Assembly (NCBI RefSeq): GCF_009696275.1
Contig: NZ_VUMI01000043.1
Span: forward strand, 1 to 47,149
Origin: Eisenbergiella porci
GTDB lineage: Bacteria > Bacillota > Clostridia > Lachnospirales > Lachnospiraceae
Direction: 5' to 3'
DNA length: 47,149 nt
The first letter of the stretch is position 1, and the number at the start of each line of letters is the position of its first letter. Positions 16,564 to 25,040 of this stretch are shown one piece after another. Under the pieces are notes generated by a model that was not told the DNA's origin, searched no databases, and saw only the letters and a list, made by a program, of their open reading frames with translations. The translations under genes and the position numbers were made by a program.

Positions 16564-17235
16564 TCAATTTCGGTTCAGGTTGTTTCGTTCCTTCAGGTAA
16601 TCCTTCATGGTCTGATCCAGAGTCTTTTCCCCTTTCAGGTATGAGACAGCTTCTTTATCAAAAATATCCCTCAGATCCTGATACAGAACGTGCTTGCCTT
16701 CTTCATTCTGCAGGATGGCGTCAAAGAAAAAGTTCACATGGATGGTGCCTGCGTTCTGCTTATAGCTTTCCCTGCCTTCTTCCGTAAAATAGGAGGGGAA
16801 GCAGTAGTGGGAGGCCAGGATGGAGGCCCCTTCTTCTCCGCAGGCAAACTCCAGGAATTCAAAGGCATTTTCCGGATAGCTGCTGCCGGAATAAACCGCC
16901 AGGTAGGAGTTGCTCCCCACAGAGGTTCCCGGTTCCACGCCCTCCGACAGGGGAAGCGGCGCCGCGTCCCAGCGGCAGCTAACGGTCCCGGAGGCTTCCA
17001 GGTTCTGAAGGATCTGTATGGTCCAGTCACCATTTATCATCATGCCGATTCCACCGTCCAGGAAGGCTTCATAGCCAAGGGTGTAGATTTCTTCCATTTC
17101 CACGGGGTTGGGATGGCTGTGATCCTGGTTGTAGAGTCTGTCCACCAGCTGCAGGAACTCTTTTGTGGCGGGAAGCCCGAAATCCCGGCGCACCAAATCC
17201 TTGATGGTTGCCACGTTTACAGGCTTACTATTCTT
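16564..17235 (-). pseudogene. C-terminal half of a second sugar-binding protein
   Basis: About 215 residues match the second half of a CUT1 binding protein: GGIGMMINGDWTIQILQNLE, WDAAPLPLSEGVEPGTSVGS and NAFEFLEFACGEEGASILAS. There is no signal peptide and no N-terminal lobe. The frame is closed by a stop (TAA) just upstream, where the fragment abuts the end of a LysR remnant. Only a GTG with no ribosome binding site is available as a start. Its motifs resemble those of the binding protein at 15069-16240, so the two may derive from related importers. It is a relic, not a working gene. Confidence 0.82.
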
Positions 17236-17450
17236 TTAGCGTACTTGATAACGATTTCTCCTTCGCTCGTCAGCTTGAGATTTCCCTCCCCGCGGACAAA
17301 AATGGTAACCCCAAGCTCCTTCTCCAGCTGCCTGACATGCTGGCTGGCAGCCGGCTGGGTAAGCGAAAGCTTCTGCGCCGCTTTGGTGAAACTGTTCAGT
17401 TCATTAACCGTAAGAAGAGTGACGAGAGCGATATTGCGCTGGCCTTCATC
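17217..17450 (-). pseudogene. LysR-family regulator, HTH remnant
   Basis: The minus strand encodes NELNSFTKAAQKLSLTQPAA, followed by SQHVRQLEKELG and TIFVRGEGNLKLTSEGE, then a stop after AKRIVSL. This is the winged-helix DNA-binding domain of a LysR-type regulator, residues ~10-75 of the usual ~300. There is no start codon or effector domain. It is sandwiched between the binding-protein fragment and a sodium/proton antiporter fragment on the opposite strand. Confidence 0.8.
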
Positions 17451-18041
17451 GCTTTCGGCGTGGGAAAGTTTTTTAAAAAGGATGTTTTAATGAAAACGGG
17501 CTGGAAGGTGGTAACCGTTACGCTTTGGGAATCTCTGCTGGCCGGCCTGCTTACCTTCAGTGTGGTGGTGGCTGTCATCAATGCCGGAAGCAGCGGCCAT
17601 ATCCGAATAATGGATGTGCGGATAAGAAGCTGTTCCGTCAGGTGGATCGTTTTACGCCTCCTGTGCTTTTCATGTTTTTCATTTTTTCTGTTCCGCATCA
17701 TCGGGAAGTACGGCGGAATGTATCTGGGCTGCGTCCTGACTAAAATGCCGGCTTCCCACCGAAATTATATGGGGCTGGCGCTGATTCCCCAGGCAGGGGT
17801 GGCAATTGGCCTTGCTTTCCTGGGACAGCGGCTGCTTCCTGCGGAAATCGGAAATCTTCTGCTGACCATTATTTTATCCTCCTCTGTTCTCTATGAGCTG
17901 GTGGGGCCGGCCAGCGCAAAGCTTTCCTTCTTCCTTTCCGGAACAATCAAGAGGGAAACAAAGCCGAAAGCCGACAGGAATACGGGGAAGGAAAAGGTAA
18001 AAAAGTATCCCGGGAAAAAACCGGTTAAGAATGCGGGGTAA
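17433..18041 (+). pseudogene. Na+/H+ antiporter (CPA2-type), C-terminal remnant
   Basis: The frame from about 17441 reads LAFIAFGVGKFFKKDVLMKT, then LAGLLTFSVVVAVINAG. It then loses homology; a neighbouring frame carries KLFRQVDRFTPPVLFMFFIF (about 17630-17690). The first frame resumes as YMGLALIPQAGVAIGLAFLG and ends with a Lys-rich tail. This pattern matches a sodium/hydrogen exchanger with internal deletions and at least two frame changes. The first membrane helices and the start are missing. It is one of three adjacent gene fragments whose joins look like deletion endpoints. Confidence 0.75.
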
Positions 18042-18124
18042 ACTGTGACGTAAAAATGGTAACTCTGAAGGGACTGAACATCTGCCAAAAGTGCAAATCC
18101 GACCGCAGAATTGAAATTTACCAC

Positions 18125-18153
18125 TTGCAGAATACGAAAAATTACTATAGAAT
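18125..18153 (+). promoter_or_regulatory. Promoter of tRNA-Ser
   Basis: TTGCAG (18125-18130), a 17-bp spacer and TAGAAT (18148-18153). A hairpin (GTGCTGCC / GGCAGCAC, 18159-18180) fills the short leader before the tRNA. Confidence 0.68.
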
Positions 18154-18190
18154 ATAAGTGCTGCCGGTTACGGCAGCACTCAGTATGTCC

Positions 18191-18278
18191 GGAGATGTAT
18201 CGAAGCGGCCATAACGAGAACGACTCGAAATCGTTTTGTCCTTAACTGGGCACGTGGGTTCGAATCCCACCATCTCCG
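18191..18278 (+). tRNA. tRNA-Ser (anticodon CGA)
   Basis: An 88-base class II tRNA. The acceptor stem is GGAGATG/CATCTCC, the anticodon stem AACGA/TCGTT encloses the loop CTCGAAA with anticodon CGA, and a long variable arm and the T-loop GTTCGAATC follow. The discriminator base is G and CCA is not encoded. It reads UCG codons. Confidence 0.96.
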
Positions 18279-18286
18279 CTGAATAA

Positions 18287-18315
18287 GCTGTCGGTAGATA
18301 CCGGCGGCTTTTTTT
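18287..18315 (+). terminator. Terminator of tRNA-Ser
   Basis: GCTGTCGGT pairs with ACCGGCGGC (two G-T pairs) around an AGAT loop, followed by seven T. The following stretch to 18587 has no gene. Near 18525 there is a TATACT hexamer without a convincing -35, possibly the promoter of the ABC operon. Confidence 0.85.
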
Positions 18316-18587
18316 ATTATCTGTTTTTTATTTTCTGCATACTTTCAGGCATTCCTCTGTTGTCCTGGTTAACAATGATGCTGCCTTTAACGAAAGCATA
18401 GATTGAACTCCAGGCTTTCCTCCTATATCCTGCGTCCCTGTTAGAAAAATATGCCCCAACTCCCAATTGTCAGTTTTTATTAAGAATTATGAAGATCATT
18501 TTTTAAGAAACAGCTACTATACTCTTAAGTATAACAAAAGCAAGTAGTACTCCTTCAGAAACAGAAAGAGCAGAAAGGAATTTATCC

Positions 18588-19237
18588 ATGCGAATTAATC
18601 TAAACCACTTAAGCATGATCTATCCTAACGGCAGGCAGGCTTTAAAGGATATCAGCCTGACGCTGGAAAGTCCCAGCCTTATAGGCATGGTGACAGTAAG
18701 GCCGCTATCGAATCCGCTATCCTGGCTACCGGCCTGGAGGAAAAGAGGAAGGCGCGTATCAAAACCCTGTCAGGAGGACAGCGCCAGAGTGTGGGAATTG
18801 CACAGGTGCTGCTGGGCACGCCGGAGTTTCTTATTTTAGATGAACCTACGGTCGGCCTGGATCCGGAGGAGCGTATCCGTTTCCGTAAATTTTTCTCCCA
18901 GACAGCGCAGGATAAGCTGGTATTGCTTTCCACACATATCATCGAGGATGTACAGTCCGTATGCGACCGGCTCATTGTGATTGACCGGTGGCAGATTCTG
19001 TTTATCGGAAGGCCTGAGGAATTGGTTCTGCAGGCCAGGGGACATGTAGGGGTATTCCTGGAACAGGGCGGGGGTGAAAAAACTTCAGCACTCCGCATCA
19101 TTTCACGGGTCAATACAGCGGAGGGCGTGCTGTGCCGGGGCGTGGCGGAGGTTCTGCCTCAGGAAGCCCGCAGCGTGGAACCCACTTTGGTGGACGCTTA
19201 TTTATATCTCATCACACAGGAGGGAAAAACACAATGA
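18588..19237 (+). pseudogene. ABC transporter ATP-binding protein, Walker A deleted
   Basis: The start reads MRINLNHLSMIYPNGRQALK and SLTLESPSLIG, which normally leads into the LLGPNGAGKST Walker A loop. Instead the sequence jumps, in another frame, to AAIESAILATGLEEKRKARI and then the signature LSGGQRQ (about 18768-18788). Walker B (EFLILDEPTVGLDPEE) and the H-loop (LLSTHIIEDV) are intact. So about 70 codons, including Walker A and the Q-loop, are gone and the frame is changed. Without Walker A it cannot bind ATP. It is the first gene of a three-gene exporter operon, overlapping the next gene by four bases. Confidence 0.87.
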
Positions 19238-20598
19238 AATTCCATTCTCTCTTCCGGGTGGAGCTGGAACGGCTTTTCAGAAGCAGGCTGACCGGCGCAG
19301 CTCTCGGTATTACCATAGCCGCGCCGGTGCTTGGCCTTACGCTCTACAGCCCTCTCTCCGGTTCGCTGAACTGTACCTTTCTCGCCAATCCCGCCCTGGC
19401 AGGTGCGCTGGCCGGCGCGTTGATTTTTGCGCTGCTCACCGTTCTGGAGCTGGACCGTGTCCACCGCAGCCGCACCGATGTCCTGACGGATTCCATGGTT
19501 TCCCCTCTCGCTGCGGAGGCCTCCCGGACGCTGGCCCTGCTGACGGCCGCCGCCGCTGCCGTTATAGCTGCTGTGTTAATATGGCTCCCCATTACGGCTG
19601 CGTTAACCGGCGCCATATTCCGGCCGGGCCTGTGTGCGGCAGTCTATCTGCTGGTAATTCTGCCCGCGCTCTGGTTTGCCATCCTTTTTACCGCTTCAGC
19701 CTATCAGCTCGTGTGAAGGCTGGACATCACACTGGTTGCCTTCACAGGCTTTTTCCTCTTAAGCCTGACCGCCTGGTCCGAAAACTGGCTTCTGCGGTGG
19801 GTAAATCCTGCTCTGGCTTATCTTTCCGACGATTTTGGCAACCTGCGGAGGCTTATGTCCCTTGGCTGGAATCGGCTTTTCTGGCTGCTGGCACTGGGCG
19901 GGCTCTGGTGTCTGTGCCTGTTGTGTACCAGGCGATATGGCAAAGGCACCTTCGGTTCCCTGGTACGGAATGCAAGAAAGTTTTATCTTCCCGTACTGTC
20001 CGTTGTACTGGCGGCGGCGAGCTTTCTGGTCTACACGAAACAGCCCTTTATCGATCATAGTGAAAAAGAAATTGATTACGATGCACACTACGACTTTGAC
20101 TATAACGAGCACGTGACCTATTCCGCCATTACCGTGGACGCGCAGCCTTCTCTCTCCCGCGGCGGATTCCCAAAGGAATGGAATATTATGTCCCTGTATC
20201 AGGGAGAAACTGAAATCAGCGATGACTATATCTATCTTGCCCATCAGGATTTTTCGCCTATGCCGCGGGATTTTGCGGAGGGCACCAGGGAACAGGCGCC
20301 CCTTACGGCCAGGATCGCCCTGCCTGACGGGCTGCGGCCGGTTCTTTTTGGCACAGGCGAAGTGGAAGCGGAAAAAACTGAAAACGGTTCCACGCAATGG
20401 GTTCTGCACGATGCGGGCTGGAGCCTGATACTCTATGCCGGGGATTACATTTCCGAGCAGATTGACGCCGCAGGGCTGAACGTAGAATTCTTCTACAGTG
20501 CCAGGCACCAATTTATACGAACTGCGCAGAACCGTGCGGAGCAAATTCTTCTGGGGCCTGCTGGCGGTATGTCTGTTTTTCGGCTGGAATACGCTTAA
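19234..20598 (+). pseudogene. ABC-2-type permease, interrupted by an in-frame TGA
   Basis: The start MKFHSLFRVELERLFRSRLT is typical of ABC-2 permeases, and hydrophobic helices follow. At 19714-19716 a TGA interrupts SAYQLV / RLDITLVAFTGFF with no frame change. The same frame then stays open to 20598 and carries further membrane helices and an extracytoplasmic domain (TYSAITVDAQPSLSRGGFP). A single substitution, for example CGA to TGA, explains it. The last ~30 codons overlap the next gene in another frame, which suggests a further small frame change near the original stop. It is co-transcribed with a dead ATPase and is very probably non-functional. Confidence 0.83.
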
Positions 20599-21217
20599 GA
20601 CCGCTACCATCCGGGGCGCGGCCCATACGGCTCCGTTTTCCCCCTGGAGCTTCGGCGCTTATCTGACCCGCCTCCTGCCGCTTCTGGGCGTGGCGCTGCT
20701 GTTTTTCCAATGGAACCAGTGCAATGAAAAATCCAGACGGTTCTGGATCCTCACGGATTCCACTCCCGTGCCTCCCGGACGGTATCTTCTGGTAAAATGC
20801 GCCGCCGCGGTCACGGCCTGGCTCCTGCTGGCGCTGAGCGTCACAGCCCTGGGAATCGTCTTTCTGACGGCGTTGTTTGGCGGCAGCGTGCCGGTGAGAA
20901 TGCTGCTGCTGACGGCCGCCTTAGCACTGCTGCCATCACTTGTGTTCCTGACAGGCCTAGGGCTGCGGGTCGGACATATACACTCCCTCCTGATGTTTGT
21001 GCTGATGGCGTTCGCCCTCGCAGCGGGATTTGTCCCTCTTCCTATGAAGCTTGATCTTTACGGATATTCCTTCTTTACGGAATATCCGCTCACCCTGGGG
21101 CTGCCTGATCCGGCATTTTCCTTGCCGGCAGGCATGCTTGTATCAAAGGTCATATTCCTTCTCGCCGGAGCTGCTTTTCTCCTTCTGGCCATATGTAGGC
21201 GGAAAAAGGCTTCCTGA
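20498..21217 (+). CDS. ABC-2-type membrane protein of the decayed exporter
   Basis: 239 residues with about six hydrophobic helices. The start reads NLYELRRTVRSKFFWGLLAV, typical of ABC-2 permeases, and the end has a basic tail (ICRRKKAS). The GTG at 20498 is the only start before the conserved N-terminus, and it overlaps the preceding gene by 101 bases. So the real start may lie in a shifted region. The reading frame is open, but its partners, the ATPase and the first permease, are broken. It is a probable orphan of an exporter of unknown substrate. Confidence 0.65.
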   Translation: MPGTNLYELRRTVRSKFFWGLLAVCLFFGWNTLKTATIRGAAHTAPFSPWSFGAYLTRLLPLLGVALLFFQWNQCNEKSRRFWILTDSTPVPPGRYLLVKCAAAVTAWLLLALSVTALGIVFLTALFGGSVPVRMLLLTAALALLPSLVFLTGLGLRVGHIHSLLMFVLMAFALAAGFVPLPMKLDLYGYSFFTEYPLTLGLPDPAFSLPAGMLVSKVIFLLAGAAFLLLAICRRKKAS

Positions 21218-21276
21218 GCTTTCTGCTCAGGCTGCATCGCGGGGAATCTGCCGTAACGGCTGCACTTTGTCAAGCG

Positions 21277-21945
21277 TTACGCTTTTTCCCGCCCTTTGGC
21301 GTACTTCAGAAACCTGGCAATCTTTCCACGCACCTGTTTTCTTTCATTGTCACGGTTTCTTTCCGCAAAGGCAATCATTTTCTCCTGATAGCCGGGCAGG
21401 CATAAGAGGACGGAAAAGCAGTCGATCACATGGCCGACAGCCACGTTTCTGCATTCCGGGGAAAGCTCCTGTTTCCTGTAAAAATTATGGCTGTCTGTTT
21501 CCAGGAGGCGTGGAAGCACCGTATCCGCCGCTTCCGGATAGGCCTTCAGAATCCTGGGAACGCTTTGTACGACATTTCCGAACACCGCAATATCATCCGT
21601 ATCCAGCAGACGCAGGTAGCGCCCGGCGCAATTTTCCCATTTTCTTTCCGTCTGCGAATCCAGCTCCAGCAGATTGGGGACGGACAGGATGACCCCCAGG
21701 CGGATAAATGCATTATCGCTGTCCAGGAGGGCAAAAAGCCGGTCAAAACAGGGGTACAATAGCTGCGGCCTGTCTTCGCTTATGTAACGCACAATCTTCT
21801 CCGCCATATATTTGGCGGCTGTTTTTTCCGTTTCCAGGATGTCCAGCAGATCCGTAAGCAAAATATGTTCTTCATATACCTGTGCGGCATAGCTCTCCGC
21901 CGGGTCTTTTTTTCTCAGCTTTTCCAGCAGTTCTTCTCTTTCCAT
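21277..21945 (-). CDS. HEAT-like helical repeat protein, function unknown
   Basis: 222 residues, soluble, mostly helical, with repeats that resemble HEAT or armadillo units (for example LLYPCFDRLFALLDSDNAFI and RLGVILSVPNLL, then FGNVVQSVPRILKAYPEAAD). It has no signal peptide or membrane helix. The start follows GCAGGAGG. It is convergent with the decayed exporter and is preceded by the GerA gene on the same strand, with a GC hairpin (CCCTCCCC/GGGGAGGG, 21974-21993) between them. Such repeats usually mediate protein contacts; I cannot assign a partner. Confidence 0.65.
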   Translation of the reverse strand: MEREELLEKLRKKDPAESYAAQVYEEHILLTDLLDILETEKTAAKYMAEKIVRYISEDRPQLLYPCFDRLFALLDSDNAFIRLGVILSVPNLLELDSQTERKWENCAGRYLRLLDTDDIAVFGNVVQSVPRILKAYPEAADTVLPRLLETDSHNFYRKQELSPECRNVAVGHVIDCFSVLLCLPGYQEKMIAFAERNRDNERKQVRGKIARFLKYAKGREKA

Positions 21946-22042
21946 AGCATTTTCCTCCTGCTTTGAGGATACACCCTCCCCCGCAGGGGAGGGTCAAGAC
22001 GGTTATCGCTTCCTTTTCATAGTACCATGCGCCCCGTATAAG

Positions 22043-23479
22043 TCAATGCTTCCAGATTTTGCTGGGCTGTGCGCGGAAGGTAGGATATCGGAACAGCAGC
22101 GTTTTCAGCGCCGCCCAGTTAAAGGGATAAAGCGGCCACAAATAGCTTGTGCCCGCAAAGGTGGGGGTCGTGACGGCGGAGAGGATTACCAGTATCAGAC
22201 CTCCCACAAACCCCCAAAGTCTAAAGACCGCAGTCATCAGTATCAAAAAGATGCGGTACACCCGGACGGCGTCGCTGAATTCCATGCTGGAAAGGGAAAG
22301 GCTGGTAAGAAGGGTCACCGCGGCATAGAAAAGGACCTCCACCGTAGCCCAGTTCAGGCTGACGGCAATGTCCCCGATAATCAGCCCTCCCACAATAGAC
22401 AGGGAGCCGGCAAACCGGCTGGAACTGAGCGAGGCGGAATACTTGAACAGGTCCAGGCCAAATTCCACTACCAGCACATAAAAAATCAGGGTCGGCGCCG
22501 GAAGCGTGCCGTCTGCCAGCAGCTGCCACTTTTCTGTAATATCCGGGTAATAAGCGGTTATCAGCAGGAAAATGGGCATCAGGAGCAGACTGATAAAAAT
22601 GCAGACAAAGCGCACAAGCCTGAAATAACTACCCACAATCGGGCTTTTATAATAATCCTCCGGGCTTTGGGTAAACTGGAAAAGTGTGCAGGGCAGAATC
22701 AGCGCCTCCGGGGAATTGTCCACAATCAAAAGCAGATAACCTTCCATCAGATAACTGCAGGCCACATCGGGACGCTCCGTGCTGTGTATGCATGGAAGCG
22801 GGTTATACCATCTTTTATGCACAAGCAGCTCCTCCAGGCTCTTGGAGCCCATTGTAAGGGAGGTTACCTGCAGGCTTTGAAGCTTTTTCCTCAGGGTATC
22901 AAGAAGCTCCTCGTTTATATAGCCCTTTATATAGGCGATTGCCACATCGGTTTTGCTTTCCGTGCCGACATTCTGTATTTCAAAGGTAAGCTGGGGAGAA
23001 CGGATTCTCCGGCGTATCAGGTTGGTATTAAACAGCATGGTTTCCACAAAACCGTCGCGTGATCCTCTCGTCACCTTCTCCGTATCCGGTTCGTCGATGC
23101 CGCGGGTCGGATAGGAACGCACATCCAGGATGATCGCCTGGGCAAAACCATCTATCAGCAGAACGGAAGGGCCGCTGAGAACGTTTCTAACGATTGTATC
23201 CCAGTCATCCGTAAGGCTTGCCTGTGCGTACCCGATTCTGGCATTCATATAATTCTGTATATTTTCCACGACGGAATCCTTCATATAGAGAGGGTTCTGC
23301 AGATCGGAAAAAATCTGCTGCAGGATTTCTGTTTTGCAGAATCCGTTGATTCCTATCCAGTAGCCCCTGGTATCGCCCAAATACAGATCCCTTGTGATGA
23401 GATCGAAGCTGGTTCCAATGGGAAAAAGCTCTCCTGCCGTTTGTATGTTGTCGTCAATATTTTCTGATAGCTTATTCAT
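22043..23479 (-). CDS. GerA-family spore germination receptor subunit A
   Basis: 478 residues. It is the A subunit of a germinant receptor in the spore inner membrane. The N-terminal soluble domain carries the family motif DLITRDLYLG (about 25-34), then GPSVLLIDGFAQAIILDVR. The membrane domain starts near residue 280 (FVCIFISLLLMPIFLLITAY), with the conserved FGLDLFKYSA and SIVGGLIIGD segments. It is full length. No B or C subunit gene is adjacent, so it is an orphan A subunit or works with subunits encoded elsewhere. A sigma-G-like promoter lies about 75 bp upstream, so expression in the forespore is expected. Confidence 0.93.
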   Translation of the reverse strand: MNKLSENIDDNIQTAGELFPIGTSFDLITRDLYLGDTRGYWIGINGFCKTEILQQIFSDLQNPLYMKDSVVENIQNYMNARIGYAQASLTDDWDTIVRNVLSGPSVLLIDGFAQAIILDVRSYPTRGIDEPDTEKVTRGSRDGFVETMLFNTNLIRRRIRSPQLTFEIQNVGTESKTDVAIAYIKGYINEELLDTLRKKLQSLQVTSLTMGSKSLEELLVHKRWYNPLPCIHSTERPDVACSYLMEGYLLLIVDNSPEALILPCTLFQFTQSPEDYYKSPIVGSYFRLVRFVCIFISLLLMPIFLLITAYYPDITEKWQLLADGTLPAPTLIFYVLVVEFGLDLFKYSASLSSSRFAGSLSIVGGLIIGDIAVSLNWATVEVLFYAAVTLLTSLSLSSMEFSDAVRVYRIFLILMTAVFRLWGFVGGLILVILSAVTTPTFAGTSYLWPLYPFNWAALKTLLFRYPTFRAQPSKIWKH

Positions 23480-23553
23480 AATGGGCTTATCCTCTATTTT
23501 TATTTTCGTAACTGCTTTGCCATGTGGACAGTTTCTTATTTTTTCCTACAGGA

Positions 23554-23583
23554 TAGTATGTGCCGGCGGCGGAAACTCTATTC
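23554..23583 (-). promoter_or_regulatory. Sigma-G-type promoter of the GerA gene
   Basis: On the minus strand GAATA (23579-23583), an 18-bp spacer and CATACTA (23554-23560) match the forespore sigma-G consensus GMATR-N18-CATNHTA at every defined position. It lies upstream of a gene class known to be sigma-G dependent. Confidence 0.78.
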
Positions 23584-23662
23584 TTTTGTTCCTAAGACCT
23601 GTTTTTGCACTTTTATTATATTTTTACTTTTTATATATTTTCTGCTTTTTAAAGATTTACTA

Positions 23663-23691
23663 TTGACAAGCATTACTGTATATACTATAGT
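23663..23691 (+). promoter_or_regulatory. Promoter of the thioredoxin operon
   Basis: TTGACA (23663-23668), a 17-bp spacer and TATAGT (23686-23691) lie about 70 bp before trxA. It is a strong vegetative-type promoter. Confidence 0.8.
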
Positions 23692-23708
23692 TACAGCATA
23701 AACTGTAA
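23691..23708 (+). promoter_or_regulatory. Candidate operator dyad of the thioredoxin operon
   Basis: TTACAG-CATAAA-CTGTAA is a perfect 6-bp dyad starting in the last base of the -10 and covering the transcription start. A further half-site, TTACTGTA, lies inside the promoter spacer (23673-23680). The layout suggests a repressor that blocks RNA polymerase. The regulator is unknown; the TACAG/CTGTA half-sites recall BlaI/CopY-type sites but with different spacing. Confidence 0.55.
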
Positions 23709-23765
23709 TTGCAATTTTTACAGAAACCAAACAACAATTTACAAAAGATAAAAGGAGGCTTATTT

Positions 23766-24092
23766 ATGTCTATTACTACTATAGGAAAAGCAAATTTTGA
23801 AAAAGAGGTACTGCAGTCCGATCTTCCGGTTATGGTGGATTTCTGGGCGCCCTGGTGCGGTTACTGCCGCAGGTTAAGCCCTGTGGTAGATCAGCTTGAC
23901 GGAGCTTATGAAGGCCGTCTTGTGATCGGCAAAATCAATATTGACGATGAACCTGAGCTTGCGGAAAAATACGCGGTGGAGACCATCCCCACGCTGATGC
24001 TGTTCCAAAAGGGAAAGGAACCCTCAGTGATTATCGCTCCCCAGTCCAGAGGCCAGGTAACGGAATGGCTGAAGGAAAACGGTGTGGAATAA
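23766..24092 (+). CDS. trxA: Thioredoxin
   Basis: 108 residues, the usual length. It is a cytoplasmic dithiol reductant for ribonucleotide reductase and other proteins. The active site is WAPWCGYCRR (Cys31 and Cys34), with Gly-Tyr instead of the more common Gly-Pro between the cysteines. That change usually alters redox potential, and it is frequent in clostridial thioredoxins. The cis-Pro loop is VETIPTLMLF. The start follows AAAGGAGG. It is co-transcribed with trxB, 33 bp downstream, from the promoter at 23663. Confidence 0.95.
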   Translation: MSITTIGKANFEKEVLQSDLPVMVDFWAPWCGYCRRLSPVVDQLDGAYEGRLVIGKINIDDEPELAEKYAVETIPTLMLFQKGKEPSVIIAPQSRGQVTEWLKENGVE

Positions 24093-24125
24093 AGCGGTCA
24101 TGCTGAAAAAAGAAAGGAGTCTTCC

Positions 24126-25040
24126 ATGAAATCAGATTATACAGACGTAGCTATCATAGGAGGCGGCCCCGGCGGTTATTCCGCGGCATTATACTGTGTC
24201 AGAAGCGGCTATTCCGTCCTGGTGCTGGAAAAGCTGTCGCCGGGCGGCCAGATGGCAACCACCGGCCAGGTGGACAATTACCCCGGATTTGACGAAGGGA
24301 TAGATGGCTTTGAGCTGGGTGAAAAAATGCAGCGGGGCGCGGAGCGTTTCGGCGTGAAAACGGAATTCGACGAGGTCGTGTCCGTGGATTTGGCCTCCAC
24401 TCCAAAACAGATCACCACAACCTCAGGCGTGATAAACGCAGGCACCGTTATTATAGCCACAGGCGCATCTCCCAGGCTGTTGGGACTCTCCGAAGAAAAC
24501 GCATTGCGCGGAAGGGGCGTTGCCTACTGCGCCACCTGCGACGGGCAGATGTACAAAAATAAAACGGTCATCGTAGCCGGCGGCGGCAACAGCGCGGCGA
24601 CGGATGCCCTGTTCCTCTCCAAGATATGCAGCAAGGTATATCTGGTCCACCGCCGTGACAGCCTGAGGGCATCCAGGATCTATCAGGAGCCTTTGGAAAA
24701 AAGCGGCGTGGAATTCTTATGGAACAGCAGGATTATAGAAATCCTTCATGACAAACGGGTGAACGGCGTACGGATCGAAAACGTAAAGGATCAAAGCATA
24801 AGGGATATTCCTGTTGACGGAGTTTTCGTGGCAATCGGGCGCGTTCCGGATACGGAGTTTTTCCGCGGGCAGATCGAGCTTGATCCCCAGGGTTATATCA
24901 TCGCAGATGAAACGACGCGCACCAGCATTCCGGGCGTGTTTGCCGTGGGGGACGTGCGTACCAAACCGCTCAGGCAGATAGTTACCGCGGCGGCGGACGG
25001 CGCTACGGCTTCCCATTTTGTTGAAGAATATCTGATGTAA
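24126..25040 (+). CDS. trxB: Thioredoxin-disulfide reductase
   Basis: 304 residues. It is a flavoprotein that transfers electrons from NADPH to thioredoxin. The FAD-binding motif is GGGPGG (12-17), the redox-active CATC (Cys135, Cys138) lies in the NADPH domain, the second nucleotide-binding motif is VAGGGNSA, and the FAD-binding C-terminus is GVFAVGDVRTKPLRQIVTAA. The ribosome binding site is AAAGGAG. It forms an operon with trxA. The gene ends exactly where a sulfatase remnant begins on the opposite strand. Confidence 0.95.
   Translation: MKSDYTDVAIIGGGPGGYSAALYCVRSGYSVLVLEKLSPGGQMATTGQVDNYPGFDEGIDGFELGEKMQRGAERFGVKTEFDEVVSVDLASTPKQITTTSGVINAGTVIIATGASPRLLGLSEENALRGRGVAYCATCDGQMYKNKTVIVAGGGNSAATDALFLSKICSKVYLVHRRDSLRASRIYQEPLEKSGVEFLWNSRIIEILHDKRVNGVRIENVKDQSIRDIPVDGVFVAIGRVPDTEFFRGQIELDPQGYIIADETTRTSIPGVFAVGDVRTKPLRQIVTAAADGATASHFVEEYLM

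Noticed and set aside
17208-17432. Plus-strand start of the antiporter frame
   Set aside because: This part is the antisense of the LysR HTH remnant; antiporter similarity begins only around 17440.
19714-19716. Selenocysteine or other UGA recoding
   Set aside because: There is no SECIS-like hairpin after the codon, no redox-active context, and the gene is in a clearly decayed operon.
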